DNA from: Eunapius fragilis | Lineage: Eukaryota; Porifera; Demospongiae; Spongillida; Spongillidae | DNA length: 64,000 bases | Assembly: GCA_963681505.1 (NCBI GenBank) | Contig: OY811972.1 | Span: forward strand, 9,132,775 to 9,196,774 | Reading direction: 5' to 3' | Shown: positions 47,629 to 60,027 of the stretch, in pieces | How positions within the stretch are numbered: position 1 is the stretch's first letter | Layout of the letters: the number at the start of each line of letters is the position of its first letter | Notes under the pieces: model-generated | Told to the model about the DNA's origin: nothing | What the model saw: the letters and a program-made list of their open reading frames with translations, nothing else | Database searches by the model: none | Position numbers and translations under genes: made by a program

Positions 47629-48065
47629 CTATTGATGTGTAATCAGTATGCATTGTACAATATCAACTGCATGAAATATGCATGCATTCAAATGCACTTG
47701 CAATTTTATCAATTGCCAGAATTGCATGTATGCATCTGTATACATGATGTACTAGAAAGGCACCAACAGGATGAAATAAAGCCATACAAAATCAGATATA
47801 CTGTACCAACAAATAAGATATTTTACCCCACAAACCAAGAATATAAACATAGATGAGTGCAGATATATTTATACAGGTATGTGAAATGAACACTGTAATA
47901 TGTACAGTATATTCAATGTCATCCCAAGGTCAATTGTATACCCGGGTGTATAATCTAAAGCAGCCAAGATAACATGCACGAAAGTCACAACACTCACAAC
48001 TGAGGCACCACATGTCAGTGAGGGACAACAGTATGTGGTGACAATGTCTAAACCTGTCGTCTCAC
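47629..48065 (-). other. Intron within NHR
   Basis: GTGAGA donor, ATCAATAG acceptor. No other signal. Confidence 0.7.
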
Positions 48066-48201
48066 CTGAAAGATGACATCACTAGGAAGAGGAGCAGAAG
48101 TAATCACAATGCCTCTCGAGTTGTTATTAAATCTGCAGGCCACTTGTCCTCCATGTTCAAGTCTGATATTGTCACCATGTGTGGAGGCAAATGTGACCAA
48201 C
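48066..48201 (-). CDS. NHR domain exon 1 (N-terminal strand)
   Basis: A strong CT-rich tract and CTCAATAG acceptor precede it. It reads LVTFASTHGDNIRLEHGG then RGIVITSAPLPSDVIFQ, the start of an NHR fold. Entry phase needs two bases from the preceding exon. Confidence 0.85.
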
Positions 48202-48645
48202 CTATTGAGAGGGAATATTGGAGGGAAGAGAGAGGGGAGGAGATAGAGTGGAGTGTGAAGGATCATGAATACATTTGGTGGTACAAATGTTTACTCTTTG
48301 TGTTCCACTGGCTGCTTTATCTGTAAACAGACAAATATACATTTCATAATGACATGTACTCCAGACCAAACACATAAAAATCATAAGCATACATCTCCTA
48401 ATTCAAAAGCAACAACAGTGCTCCTCCCCATACTTGTAGTATCCTGACCTCTTATCAAGCTCCAACCACTATTACCCTTGTTATGTAACAGTAGTGCAAT
48501 TGATTGTCTGTACATGTGTACATGTAAATGTACGTATTGTGCTGCAAGGTGGCTCATTTGTCCTCTTGTGTTGCCTTGGTAACCTACATGCAATTACTAC
48601 ATCGATTACCTCATCCCCAGACCACACATAACCTAGACTACTCAC

Positions 48646-48750
48646 CTCTGAAGGCTTCAGGTTATTCTGTTCAGTTAGGCCATCATCCAGAAGTAGTACA
48701 TGGGAATATACATCATTGATGGTATACAACAACACATGCAACATTTGGTG
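48646..48750 (-). CDS. Candidate linker exon before the NHR
   Basis: 105 bases between a weak acceptor (TTTCCATGAG) and a GTGAGT donor; the frame includes LLLDDGLTEQNNLKPSE. Its phase 0 end does not match the phase required by the NHR exon at 48,066-48,201, so an exon is missing or this one is wrong. Confidence 0.3.
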
Positions 48751-49391
48751 CTCATGGAAACACTACATGTATATCATCAGATGTCTTTATTTTATCTTTA
48801 GTGCCTATTGACAAAACTCAGATTTAATAGTACACGATTTCAAAATGGATTTTATTTTCTTATGTCTCTGCGTTTAATCATAGCCAAATACATAATTACG
48901 TACACACCATACAAATAACACACATACACTATAATTCACTGGCTACGGAAGCCAAATCATGGGCCTGCAAAGTCTGAGCATTTTGCCTCATTAACATAAC
49001 CAACAAATGGCAATTTACAGCTCATGTAATGAAGTTAATGAAGGTTGATGGTTGTCTGCAGCAGACAACTAGTACTTTTCAGACAATCAGTTATGTTAGA
49101 CGTACATTACGTGGAGGTCACAAGTGAGTCACACAAGCAAGTAATTACATGTAAACAAGGGTTATGCAAAAGCACCTCACAGTACAATGTGGTCAACAGT
49201 GATACAGTTATAGATGATACATGTTGGTCTGGCAAAATGTACATAGCAAATTATCAAACATAGTTACGGATTTATAAATCATAAAACGGTTGATATTGCA
49301 GGGATTACAGCTTAACACACCTGAGATCCAAACATCACACCAGCACACACATTAGGTGTCTATGTACATGTACATGCACATCTAACCTAAC
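48751..49391 (-). other. Intronic, nothing recognised
   Basis: AT-rich, no conserved frame. Confidence 0.5.
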
Positions 49392-49472
49392 CTTGCTCAT
49401 GTTAAGCTTCAGTAGTTCAATTATTTCCTTGTGACCCTTCTTCACTGCTATGTCCAGGGGTGTGCTCCCATC
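49392..49472 (-). CDS. Ankyrin exon 1 (closest to NHR; short, 27 codons)
   Basis: Phase 0 at both ends. DGSTPLDIAVKKGHKEIIELL is followed by KLNMSK, so it is a capping half-repeat with no GADVN end. It looks older than the uniform exons further upstream in the gene. Confidence 0.8.
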
Positions 49473-49771
49473 CTGAAGACCATACATGTACATGTACAGT
49501 ACATGAGTGATATACATGTACTTATGCATGCCATCATGTGAGAATGGATATCAATACACCTGCCTTTCTGCTAATACTAATACACTGTAGGCAATGAACA
49601 AAAAGTTGAATTACTTGATACTCTTTTTCTTGAATTCATACATGTACATGTACATGTACATGTACAATAACATATTTTGGTACTTTAAGAATAATAAAAA
49701 AATGCAGGAGCTCGCAACACCAAACACATCCTATCATATCTCTCCACAACTACATTTGTAACATCATTTAC

Positions 49772-49873
49772 ATTAGATCTTGCTATATTCACATCAGCAC
49801 CAGCTCCCAACAAGGTCTGTACTACATCATGATGACCCTTCTGACTTGCCATAAACAGTGGAGTTTTATTTAG
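49772..49873 (-). CDS. Ankyrin exon 2
   Basis: 34 codons, phase 0. NKTPLFMASQKGHHDVVQTL and GAGADVNIARSN. The donor is GTAAAT, weaker than GTAAGT in the others. Confidence 0.85.
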
Positions 49874-50464
49874 CTGGTAAGGAGAGAAGGAACAAAAGCA
49901 TCAACATTGTGGTGTAATACATACATGTACATGTACATAGTTGGGGACATGGGGTGGGTGGTATGACCTCCTGGGCTTTATAGAAAATGATGTGACAGTG
50001 TCTGGAGATTATTATTTACACTCCCCAACCACACCCATACATGTACTCAAACCAGATACAGTGACCTTCATAGGAATAGTTACATCAGCAATACAAAGAT
50101 GGAAGGTACATGTAGTAGCACAACATGTACATGTAACAATGGCGATTTATTAAGATGATAAAATAAGTGTATTGTAGTTATTAAGCTGAAAGGTATGATT
50201 TTTAATTAACTAATTTTAATTAAAACATAAGCACGACTTTGAAAGCTTTCCCAATTAGTATGTGGTAGATTATAGGCTCAAAGAAATTGATGCTATTGTA
50301 AATGTACATGGAAACGCTGAGCAATATGGAACACTGAAGCATTGGGTTATGTTTACCACATGCATACATTGAGGTATGTTTGCTGAAAGGTGCCAGGAAT
50401 CATAAAACATTTGCTAATATTATTGTAATCAGCATTACATTTTCTTAGATCTGTCACGGAGCAA
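49874..50464 (-). other. Intronic, nothing recognised
   Basis: No conserved frame or repeat unit apart from scattered TACATGTA. Confidence 0.5.
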
Positions 50465-51060
50465 ACGGTCCGCTGAGTAAAGTGTCCGCTCGGACCATTT
50501 ACTCCGGAGTAAGTTGTCCTAGAACACCTTACTCTGAAGCAACCTGTCCCTCTAGGACAAGTTACTTCGGAGTAAGCTGTCCCCATCTGGAGTAAACTGT
50601 CCCTACCCCAACTCTCTTCCCGCAAACAATTTACTCCTGAGTAAGATGTCCTAGGACAACTTACTCCGGAATAATCTGTCTAAGACTGTCCTAGGACAAT
50701 TTATTCCGTAATAATATATCCTAGGATAGTTTGCTTTTCGCTGGATGGATGCATGCATGTGCCCTGAGTTCAACTGACATTAGCAAACTCTCGTTCCTTG
50801 TTTTCATCTGTCCTCATGAGTTTCATCTATTTACATCAGCTATAATGTAGTAGAAGTCACATGCAACCTCTGAAAGCCAGCGGGCAGCTACGCTCCTTAT
50901 CGGTAGTGATTAACAACTTACACCACGTGGCTGCACACTAGTTTGAATTGCAATTTACACGATATATATGACGGACCACTTACTCCGTCGGGGGACAATT
51001 TACTCCGGAGTAAAATGTCCGGTAGGATAATTTACTCCGACGGACACTTTCCTCTGAGAC
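50465..51060. repeat. Element with TTACTCCGGAGTAA sub-palindromes
   Basis: The palindromes ACTCCGGAGT and TCCTAGGACA alternate, on average about every 25-30 bp, at both ends (50,465-50,730 and 50,970-51,060), in largely inverted arrangement (left GTAAAGTGTCCG, right CGGACACTTTCC). The middle is unrelated. Probably a non-autonomous element whose arms are short-repeat arrays. Confidence 0.6.
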
Positions 51061-53010
51061 ACCAACAGTGTTAAAGACTGAATAGCCTGCCTGCATGAGT
51101 CAAGGAAGTACATGTAGGTTATTCATTAATAGGACAGACAGGCATGTTTTGTGAGCTAAGACTGGAAAATTGCTTGAGCCTTGATGTTATGGTCCATAGC
51201 AACAATGAATTGTGCATCCCATAGTGGGGTTAAACCTGAAAATTAGGGGCCATCCCTAGCTGTTTGGATGTCTTAATTTCTGCAAAGTACCTATTGGTAG
51301 ATCAACCTGTCAACCTGTGAGGTACTTATTATTGAACCATTATGGATGGTTAAAATTTGTATTGTTGAGAAGGTGCTCTGTTGTTGTAAGCAGAAAACAT
51401 TATGAGAATGGCATCACAGTAAATTAAAAAATTCGCTTCAAGGATTTATGATGTACATGCTTATACATGTACATGGGGTGATTAAATTGCGACTCATTTT
51501 TCCCGTGAATGCATTCCCATCAAGATACTATTCACCAGCTAACATAAAAAATATACTTTTCCTAGCAATTCCTTGTTTTCCGGGGCATTGGAAGCCCCCG
51601 AAACATTTGGGCCAGCATTTTTACACGAATACATAGAAAGCACATGACATACATGTACCATCACAAAGCTTATATGTGGTATTAGTGATGCCAGAAATGG
51701 CAAATTAAAACAATATTACAAACTGTCCGTCAATTAGAGTGGAAATGTGGGGTCAATCGTATTGGTCACGTGTTGATGACAATTAGAAAGAATGTCACAA
51801 AGCTACAGCCTTAATTCATAATTTGGAATGATCTTCCCACTTCAGACCATTATCCTGCGTTTAGACTGGGCCAAGTGCCAGTCAAATATCATCAAGCAAC
51901 AGCCTCATATCATGTCCACCAGCTCGATATAGCTTCCAGTCTCCACTATTATGCCGCAACTGGATAGCACTTAGTCCTGAGATGCAGAGTGCCTAGTACA
52001 TGTACATGTTGTAGTAGTGCCAGTCATTTACCATCAAGTAGCACTCCAGCATCATGTCTCTCAGTCATACATGTACATTTGTTTAATACATGCTCACAAT
52101 GTACATTTAAGTGTCCTGCTTCGCTGCACATGATTAGTTATCCTTGTTTCATAAATATAAGCACTCCCAAATCTTTATAAAAGACTATGGCCATGATTTT
52201 AGACCAGCCAGAGGGAGTTGCAGTTTATGTACAATGTACTTACAAGTAGCCATTTAAAAAATCAGGCACATTTAAACTTCAAGCCACAGTTTTTACAATC
52301 AATTTACTTGTAAGTTCAAGCCAAGAAACAGTGTCCCACAGAGAATGTTAAAATGGGGCTATAGGGAAGGTAAAGGTCGTATAAGTAGCAGAACTAGTTC
52401 TAGTGAATTTTTCAGGCCATCAGGTGAATGATCATTATATTACACACTAGCACAAGCAAAGCACACACGCAGTATTACTTTTCAAAGAGGTATTTCGTTA
52501 AAAGGGGGTACATTTGGCTATACCCACATACATGTACATAGTTTGTTACGAAATTCAGAACTCCACTTATAGGCAGAGGTACATGTACAGCTGTAGATAA
52601 ATGTTGACATGTTCAACTTATTTTTAATTTGGTGTTAACCCTGTAATCGTCTGGTAAACCCCTGACCACAAGACATTACAAATGGAATTTAATATTATTC
52701 TACGAATGAGTTGCTTATAAAATTCAGCCTCTCATATCACTTGTTTAAAGCATAATAGTGTCATGTACATGCATGATGATAGTTACTTTACTTAGTCCAG
52801 TATGGAAATGTATCACCTACATTAATTATGTACACATACATGTACTACTAGTCAACTGCATGGAATGTACTTGGAAAATCATGAGTAATCTAAAAATAAG
52901 AGCTCTACGTCAAAACAGCATGTCACCTAACTCCCTTACCATACACTGATTAGTCCACATCCCATCACTCCCTTCACCAATTCATCTCACCACAACTAAA
53001 CATCACTTAC

Positions 53011-53109
53011 ATTAGATGTTTTATTCACTCCAGCACCAGCTCCCAACAAGGTCTGTACTACATCATGATGACCCTTCCCACTTGCCACGTGCAGTGGAGT
53101 TGAATTGCT
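53011..53109 (-). CDS. Ankyrin exon 3
   Basis: 33 codons, phase 0. STPLHVASGKGHHDVVQTL then GAGAGVNKTSN; canonical GTAAGT donor and TTACCAG acceptor. Confidence 0.85.
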
Positions 53110-53623
53110 CTGGTAAGGAGAAAAAGAACAAATGTATCCAAGCTACAAACCAAGGGAAAAATGTTTTCACTCCATCACAATCGCTCCATGCAGCCTCCTA
53201 TATTCTTCAACGAACAAATAACCCATAGACAGCCCCCGCAGAGGGCCACAGCCCTCCCCCCTCCTCTCCTCCCAGTCCCTATAACTGTAGCATTGCAATA
53301 AAATTACTGCATGTAGTTATGTGTTTCTAAAGTAAAATAACACTCATCTACGCATACAAATAACGATGAACAAATGACTAAGATACTGTAGCAAAGTCAA
53401 TGATGCCCATTCCTCTTTTGGCGCCCTTCGAGGGGTTGGCAAGCACTGGGGCCACATATGATTACACCAATAAAATGTACCAAGCCACGGCAAACGGTAA
53501 GCGTCACTCACAATGATAGAAAAGAACTACACATGTGCATATTTAACATCATAAAATTATGTTATAGTGAATACCATCCACTTTAACAACAGATGAATGA
53601 GATAATGTACATGTACCACTTAC

Positions 53624-53725
53624 AACAGATCTTGCAATATTGACATCAGCACCAGCTCCCAACAAGGTCTGTACTACATCATGATGACCCTGCTGACTTG
53701 CGATAAACAGTGGAGTTACATTGTT
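53624..53725 (-). CDS. Ankyrin exon 4
   Basis: 34 codons, phase 0. NNVTPLFIASQQGHHDVV and GADVNIARSV. Confidence 0.88.
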
Positions 53726-54371
53726 CTGGTAAGGAGAGAAGGAACAAAGGCATCACAGGTGCACATGCATGTAAGAAAGGACAGAAATTTGAAAGTGAAT
53801 ATGAAGAGGAGTGAATGAAAATAGTACTGTGGTAAAAGGTGCATGTTGGGAGGGTGTACAGTACATGTGTAAAAAACATCAAAATCAGTCTAATAGAACA
53901 GTGATGTATGTACATGTACATGCATATTGCCATTAAAACCAAAACCTCCAAGGCCACACAAGAAAGATTACATAGGATCACATAATAAAACTACATGATG
54001 TATGTGTACATACATGTACATGTACATGTAAATACATTCACTAATGAGAACACTGGTGGAATGTACATACTTGTAGGAATTAAGGATACATGAAGCAATA
54101 CTACTGCATGTACACAAATTGAGTGATAAGGTATTGCAAAGGTATCTACACCCCACACCATCTATCTGCTTTGATGCCACCACCTCTTCAGTTCCCTCCA
54201 CTGATTATTTAACCTAAAACACGACAACGTTGAATATATAAATGTATGTGTTGTGGGGTGGGCAGCATTTTTATTAATGGTACATGTAGCCCTCTGCCAC
54301 TGCATCCTTATAACATCCCTCCATACCCTCATTAGTCCATATACATCTCTCCACAACTAAACATCACTTAC

Positions 54372-54473
54372 ATCAGATGTTGCTATATTCACACCAGCAC
54401 CAGCTCCCAACAAGGTCTGTACTACATCATGATGACCATTCTCACTTGCCGCATACAGTGGAGTTGCATTGTC
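54372..54473 (-). CDS. Ankyrin exon 5
   Basis: 34 codons, phase 0. DNATPLYAASENGHHDVV and GAGVNIATSD. Confidence 0.88.
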
Positions 54474-54676
54474 CTGGTAAGGAGAGAAGGAACAAAGGCA
54501 TCACAGATGCACATGCATGTAAGAAAGGAGAGAAATTTGAAAGTGAATATGAAGAGGAGTGAATGAGAATAGTACTGTGGTAAAAGGTGCATGTTGGGAG
54601 GGTGTACATGTGTAAAGAACATCAAAATCAGTCTAATGTGTACTCATGTAGTGATCCAATCAAATGTCAAACCAAC

Positions 54677-54775
54677 CTTATTAGCCTGATTGATATCAGC
54701 TCCTGCATCAATGAGTTTCATTACTATATCAAGGTGTCCATTGCAACTTGCTATCAACAACGAACTCTGATTATC
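54677..54775 (-). CDS. Ankyrin exon 6 (divergent type)
   Basis: 33 codons, phase 0. DNQSSLLIASCNGHLDIV then KLIDAGADINQANK; donor GTTGGT is atypical. Its sequence differs clearly from the HHDVVQTLLGAGA type, so it is a separate lineage of the repeat. Confidence 0.75.
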
Positions 54776-55261
54776 CTAATAGAACAGTGATGTATGTACA
54801 GGTACATGCATATGGTTAGTTGAATGCCTTTAAAACCAAAACCTCCAAGGCCACACAAGAAAGATTACATAGGATCACATAATAAAACTACATGATGTAT
54901 GTGTACATACATGTACATGTAAATACATTCACTAATGAGAACACTGGTGGAATGTACATACTTGTAGGAATTAAGGATACATGAAGCAATACTACTGCAT
55001 GTACACAAATTGAGTGATAAGGTATTGCAAAGGTATCTACACCCCACACCATTATCTGCTTTGATGCCACCACCTCTTCAGTTCCCTCCACTGATTATTT
55101 AAACTAAAACACGACAACGTTGAATATATAAATGTATGTGTTGTGGGGTGGGCAGCATTTTTATTAATGGTACATGTAGCCCTCTGCCACTGCATCCTTA
55201 TAACATCCCTCCATACCCTCATTAGTCCATATACATCTCTCCACAACTAAACATCACTTAC

Positions 55262-55363
55262 ATCAGATCTTGCTATATTCACACCAGCACCAGCTCCCAA
55301 CAAGGTCTGTACTACATCATGATGACCATTCTCACTTGCCGCATACAGTGGAGTTGCATTGTC
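55262..55363 (-). CDS. Ankyrin exon 7
   Basis: Copy of exon 5 with NIARSD at the end; part of the 890-bp duplication. Confidence 0.88.
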
Positions 55364-55566
55364 CTGGTAAGGAGAGAAGGAACAAAGGCATCACAGATGC
55401 ACATGCATGTAAGAAAGGAGAGAAATTTGAAAGTGAATATGAAGAGGAGTGAATGAGAATAGTACTGTGGTAAAAGGTGCATGTTGGGAGGGTGTACATG
55501 TGTAAAGAACATCAAAATCAGTCTAATGTGTACTCATGTAGTGATCCAATCAAATGTCAAACCAAC

Positions 55567-55582
55567 CTTATCAGCCTGATTG
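55567..55582 (-). pseudogene. Truncated copy of ankyrin exon 6
   Basis: Only the last 16 bases of the exon remain; at 55,582 the sequence switches to the unit start (TTTTGTGAGCTA, as at 51,147). The tandem-duplication breakpoint lies inside an exon. Confidence 0.75.
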
Positions 55583-57455
55583 TTTTGTGAGCTACATGTA
55601 CACGTAAGACTGAAAATTCCTAGAGCCTTGATATTACGGTCCATAGCAACAATGAATTGTGCATCCCATAGTGGGGTTAAACCTGAAAATTAGGGGCCAT
55701 CCCTAGTTGTTTGGAGGTCTTAATTTCTGCAAAGTACCTATTGGTAGATCAACCTGTCAACATGTGAGGTACTTATTATTGAACCATTATGGATGGTTAA
55801 AATTTGTATTGTTGAGAAGGTGCTCCGATGTTGTAAACAGAAAACATTATGAGAATGACATCACAGTAAATTAAAAAGTTCGCTTCAAGGATGTATGACG
55901 TACATGCTTATACATGTACATGGGGTGATTAAATTGCAACTCATTATCCCCAGAATGCATTCCCATCATGATACTATTCACCGGCTTACATAGAAAATAT
56001 AATTTTCCAAGCAATTCCCTGTTTTCCAGAGCATTGGAAGCCCACCAAATATTTGGGCCAGCATTTTTACGTGATTACATAGAAAGCACATGACATACCA
56101 TCACAAAGCTTATATGTGGTATTAGTGGTGCCAGAAATGGCAAATTAAAACCAATATTACAAACTGTCCGTCACTTAGAGTGGAAAGGTGGGGTCAATCG
56201 TAGTGGTCACGTGTTGATGATAATTAGAAAGAATGTCACAAAGCTACAGCCTTAATTCATAATTTGGAATCATCTTCCCACTTCAGACCATTCTTCCTGC
56301 ATTTAGACTGGGCCAAGTGCCAGTCAAATATCATCAAGCAACAGCCTTGTATCATGTCCACCAGCTCGATATAGCTTCCAGTCTCCACTATTATGCCGCA
56401 ACTGGATAGCACTTAGTCCTGAGATGCAGAGTGCCTAGTACATGTACATGTTGTAGTAGTGCCAGTCATTTACCATCAAGCAGCACTCCAGCATCATGTC
56501 TCTCAGTCATACATGTACATTTGTTTAATACATGCTCACAATGTACATTTAAGTGTCCTACTTCGCTCAAGTATAGTAGAGGTCATTCCTGTTTCATGAA
56601 TATAAGAACTTCCAAATCTTTATAAATGACTATGGCCATGATTTTAGACCAGCCAGAGGGAGTTGCAGTTTATGTACAATGTACTTACAAGTAGCCATTT
56701 AAAAAATCAGGCACATTTAAACTTCAAGCCACAGTTTTTACAATCAATTTACTTGTAAGTTCAAGCCAAGAAACAGTGTCCCACAGAGAATGTTAAAATG
56801 GGGCTATAGGGAAGGTAAAGGTCGTATAAGTAGCAGAACTAGTTCTAGTGAATTTTTCAGGCCATCAGGTGAATGATCATTATATTACACACTAGCACAA
56901 GCAAAGCACACACGCAGTATTACTTTTCAAAGAGGTATTTCGTTAAAAGGGGGTACATTTGGCTATACCCACATACATGTACATAGTTTGTTACGAAATT
57001 CAGAACTCCACTTATAGGCAGAGGTACATGTACAGCTGTAGATAAATGTTGACATGTTCAACTTATTTTTAATTTGGTGTTAACCCTGTAATCGTCTGGT
57101 AAACCCCTGACCACAAGACATTACAAATGGAATTTAATATTATTCTACGAATGAGTTGCTTATAAAATTCAGCCTCTCATATCACTTGTTTAAAGCATAA
57201 TAGTGTCATGTACATGCATGATGATAGTTACTTTACTTAGTCCAGTATGGAAATGTATCACCTACATTAATTATGTACACATACATGTACTACTAGTCAA
57301 CTGCATGGAATGTACTTGGAAAATCATGAGTAATCTAAAAATAAGAGCTCTACGTCAAAACAGCATGTCACCTAACTCCCTTACCATACACTGATTAGTC
57401 CACATCCCATCACTCCCTTCACCAATTCATCTCACCACAACTAAACATCACTTAC

Positions 57456-57554
57456 ATTAGATGTTTTATTCACTCCAGCACCAGCTCCCAACAAGGTCTG
57501 TACTACATCATGATGACCCTTCCCACTTGCCACGTGCAGTGGAGTTGAATTGCT
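57456..57554 (-). CDS. Ankyrin exon 8 (copy of exon 3)
   Basis: Same sequence as 53,011-53,109. Confidence 0.85.
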
Positions 57555-58068
57555 CTGGTAAGGAGAAAAAGAACAAATGTATCCAAGCTACAAACCAAGG
57601 GAAAAATGTTTTCACTCCATCACAATCGCTCCATGCAGCCTCCTATATTCTTCAACGAACAAATAACCCATAGACAGCCCCCGCAGAGGGCCACAGCCCT
57701 CCCCCCTCCTCTCCTCCCAGTCCCTATAACTGTAGCATTGCAATAAAATTACTGCATGTAGTTATGTGTTTCTAAAGTAAAATAACACTCATCTACGCAT
57801 ACAAATAACGATGAACAAATGACTAAGATACTGTAGCAAAGTCAATGATGCCCATTCCTCTTTTGGCGCCCTTCGAGGGGTTGGCAAGCACTGGGGCCAC
57901 ATATGATTACACCAATAAAATGTACCAAGCCACGGCAAACGGTAAGCGTCACTCACAATGATAGAAAAGAACTACACATGTGCATATTTAACATCATAAA
58001 ATTATGTTATAGTGAATACCATCCACTTTAACAACAGATGAATGAGATAATGTACATGTACCACTTAC

Positions 58069-58170
58069 AACAGATCTTGCAATATTGACATCAGCACCAG
58101 CTCCCAACAAGGTCTGTACTACATCATGATGACCCTGCTGACTTGCGATAAACAGTGGAGTTACATTGTT
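58069..58170 (-). CDS. Ankyrin exon 9 (copy of exon 4)
   Basis: Same sequence as 53,624-53,725. Confidence 0.87.
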
Positions 58171-58816
58171 CTGGTAAGGAGAGAAGGAACAAAGGCATCA
58201 CAGGTGCACATGCATGTAAGAAAGGACAGAAATTTGAAAGTGAATATGAAGAGGAGTGAATGAAAATAGTACTGTGGTAAAAGGTGCATGTTGGGAGGGT
58301 GTACAGTACATGTGTAAAAAACATCAAAATCAGTCTAATAGAACAGTGATGTATGTACATGTACATGCATATTGCCATTAAAACCAAAACCTCCAAGGCC
58401 ACACAAGAAAGATTACATAGGATCACATAATAAAACTACATGATGTATGTGTACATACATGTACATGTACATGTAAATACATTCACTAATGAGAACACTG
58501 GTGGAATGTACATACTTGTAGGAATTAAGGATACATGAAGCAATACTACTGCATGTACACAAATTGAGTGATAAGGTATTGCAAAGGTATCTACACCCCA
58601 CACCATCTATCTGCTTTGATGCCACCACCTCTTCAGTTCCCTCCACTGATTATTTAACCTAAAACACGACAACGTTGAATATATAAATGTATGTGTTGTG
58701 GGGTGGGCAGCATTTTTATTAATGGTACATGTAGCCCTCTGCCACTGCATCCTTATAACATCCCTCCATACCCTCATTAGTCCATATACATCTCTCCACA
58801 ACTAAACATCACTTAC

Positions 58817-58918
58817 ATCAGATGTTGCTATATTCACACCAGCACCAGCTCCCAACAAGGTCTGTACTACATCATGATGACCATTCTCACTTGCCGCATA
58901 CAGTGGAGTTGCATTGTC
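58817..58918 (-). CDS. Ankyrin exon 10 (copy of exon 5)
   Basis: Same sequence as 54,372-54,473. Confidence 0.87.
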
Positions 58919-59121
58919 CTGGTAAGGAGAGAAGGAACAAAGGCATCACAGATGCACATGCATGTAAGAAAGGAGAGAAATTTGAAAGTGAATATGAAGA
59001 GGAGTGAATGAGAATAGTACTGTGGTAAAAGGTGCATGTTGGGAGGGTGTACATGTGTAAAGAACATCAAAATCAGTCTAATGTGTACTCATGTAGTGAT
59101 CCAATCAAATGTCAAACCAAC

Positions 59122-59220
59122 CTTATTAGCCTGATTGATATCAGCTCCTGCATCAATGAGTTTCATTACTATATCAAGGTGTCCATTGCAACTTGCTATC
59201 AACAACGAACTCTGATTATC
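59122..59220 (-). CDS. Ankyrin exon 11 (copy of exon 6)
   Basis: Same sequence as 54,677-54,775, including the GTTGGT donor. Confidence 0.75.
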
Positions 59221-59706
59221 CTAATAGAACAGTGATGTATGTACAGGTACATGCATATGGTTAGTTGAATGCCTTTAAAACCAAAACCTCCAAGGCCACA
59301 CAAGAAAGATTACATAGGATCACATAATAAAACTACATGATGTATGTGTACATACATGTACATGTAAATACATTCACTAATGAGAACACTGGTGGAATGT
59401 ACATACTTGTAGGAATTAAGGATACATGAAGCAATACTACTGCATGTACACAAATTGAGTGATAAGGTATTGCAAAGGTATCTACACCCCACACCATTAT
59501 CTGCTTTGATGCCACCACCTCTTCAGTTCCCTCCACTGATTATTTAAACTAAAACACGACAACGTTGAATATATAAATGTATGTGTTGTGGGGTGGGCAG
59601 CATTTTTATTAATGGTACATGTAGCCCTCTGCCACTGCATCCTTATAACATCCCTCCATACCCTCATTAGTCCATATACATCTCTCCACAACTAAACATC
59701 ACTTAC

Positions 59707-59808
59707 ATCAGATCTTGCTATATTCACACCAGCACCAGCTCCCAACAAGGTCTGTACTACATCATGATGACCATTCTCACTTGCCGCATACAGTGGAGTT
59801 GCATTGTC
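59707..59808 (-). CDS. Ankyrin exon 12 (copy of exon 7)
   Basis: Same sequence as 55,262-55,363. Confidence 0.87.
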
Positions 59809-60011
59809 CTGGTAAGGAGAGAAGGAACAAAGGCATCACAGATGCACATGCATGTAAGAAAGGAGAGAAATTTGAAAGTGAATATGAAGAGGAGTGAATG
59901 AGAATAGTACTGTGGTAAAAGGTGCATGTTGGGAGGGTGTACATGTGTAAAGAACATCAAAATCAGTCTAATGTGTACTCATGTAGTGATCCAATCAAAT
60001 GTCAAACCAAC

Positions 60012-60027
60012 CTTATCAGCCTGATTG
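60012..60027 (-). pseudogene. Second truncated ankyrin exon at unit junction
   Basis: Identical to 55,567-55,582, marking the B/C boundary. Confidence 0.75.

Larger units (their letters stand above)
51146..55582. repeat. Ankyrin-exon tandem unit A
   Basis: It carries ankyrin exons 3-7 and a truncated sixth. From 52,183 onward it appears identical to unit B at +4,445; from 51,146 to 52,182 it is only similar. An 890-bp internal duplication holds exons 5 and 7 (for example 54,162 and 55,052). Confidence 0.85.
55583..60027. repeat. Ankyrin-exon tandem unit B (4,445 bp)
   Basis: 52,183-56,667 and 56,628-61,112 look identical by eye, including every short frame in both. Confidence 0.88.

Noticed and set aside
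53968-54201. 77-codon frame repeated four times (also near 54,888, 58,413 and 59,333)
   Set aside because: It covers intron sequence between ankyrin exons on the same strand, lacks splice sites and domains, and is repeated only because the unit is duplicated.
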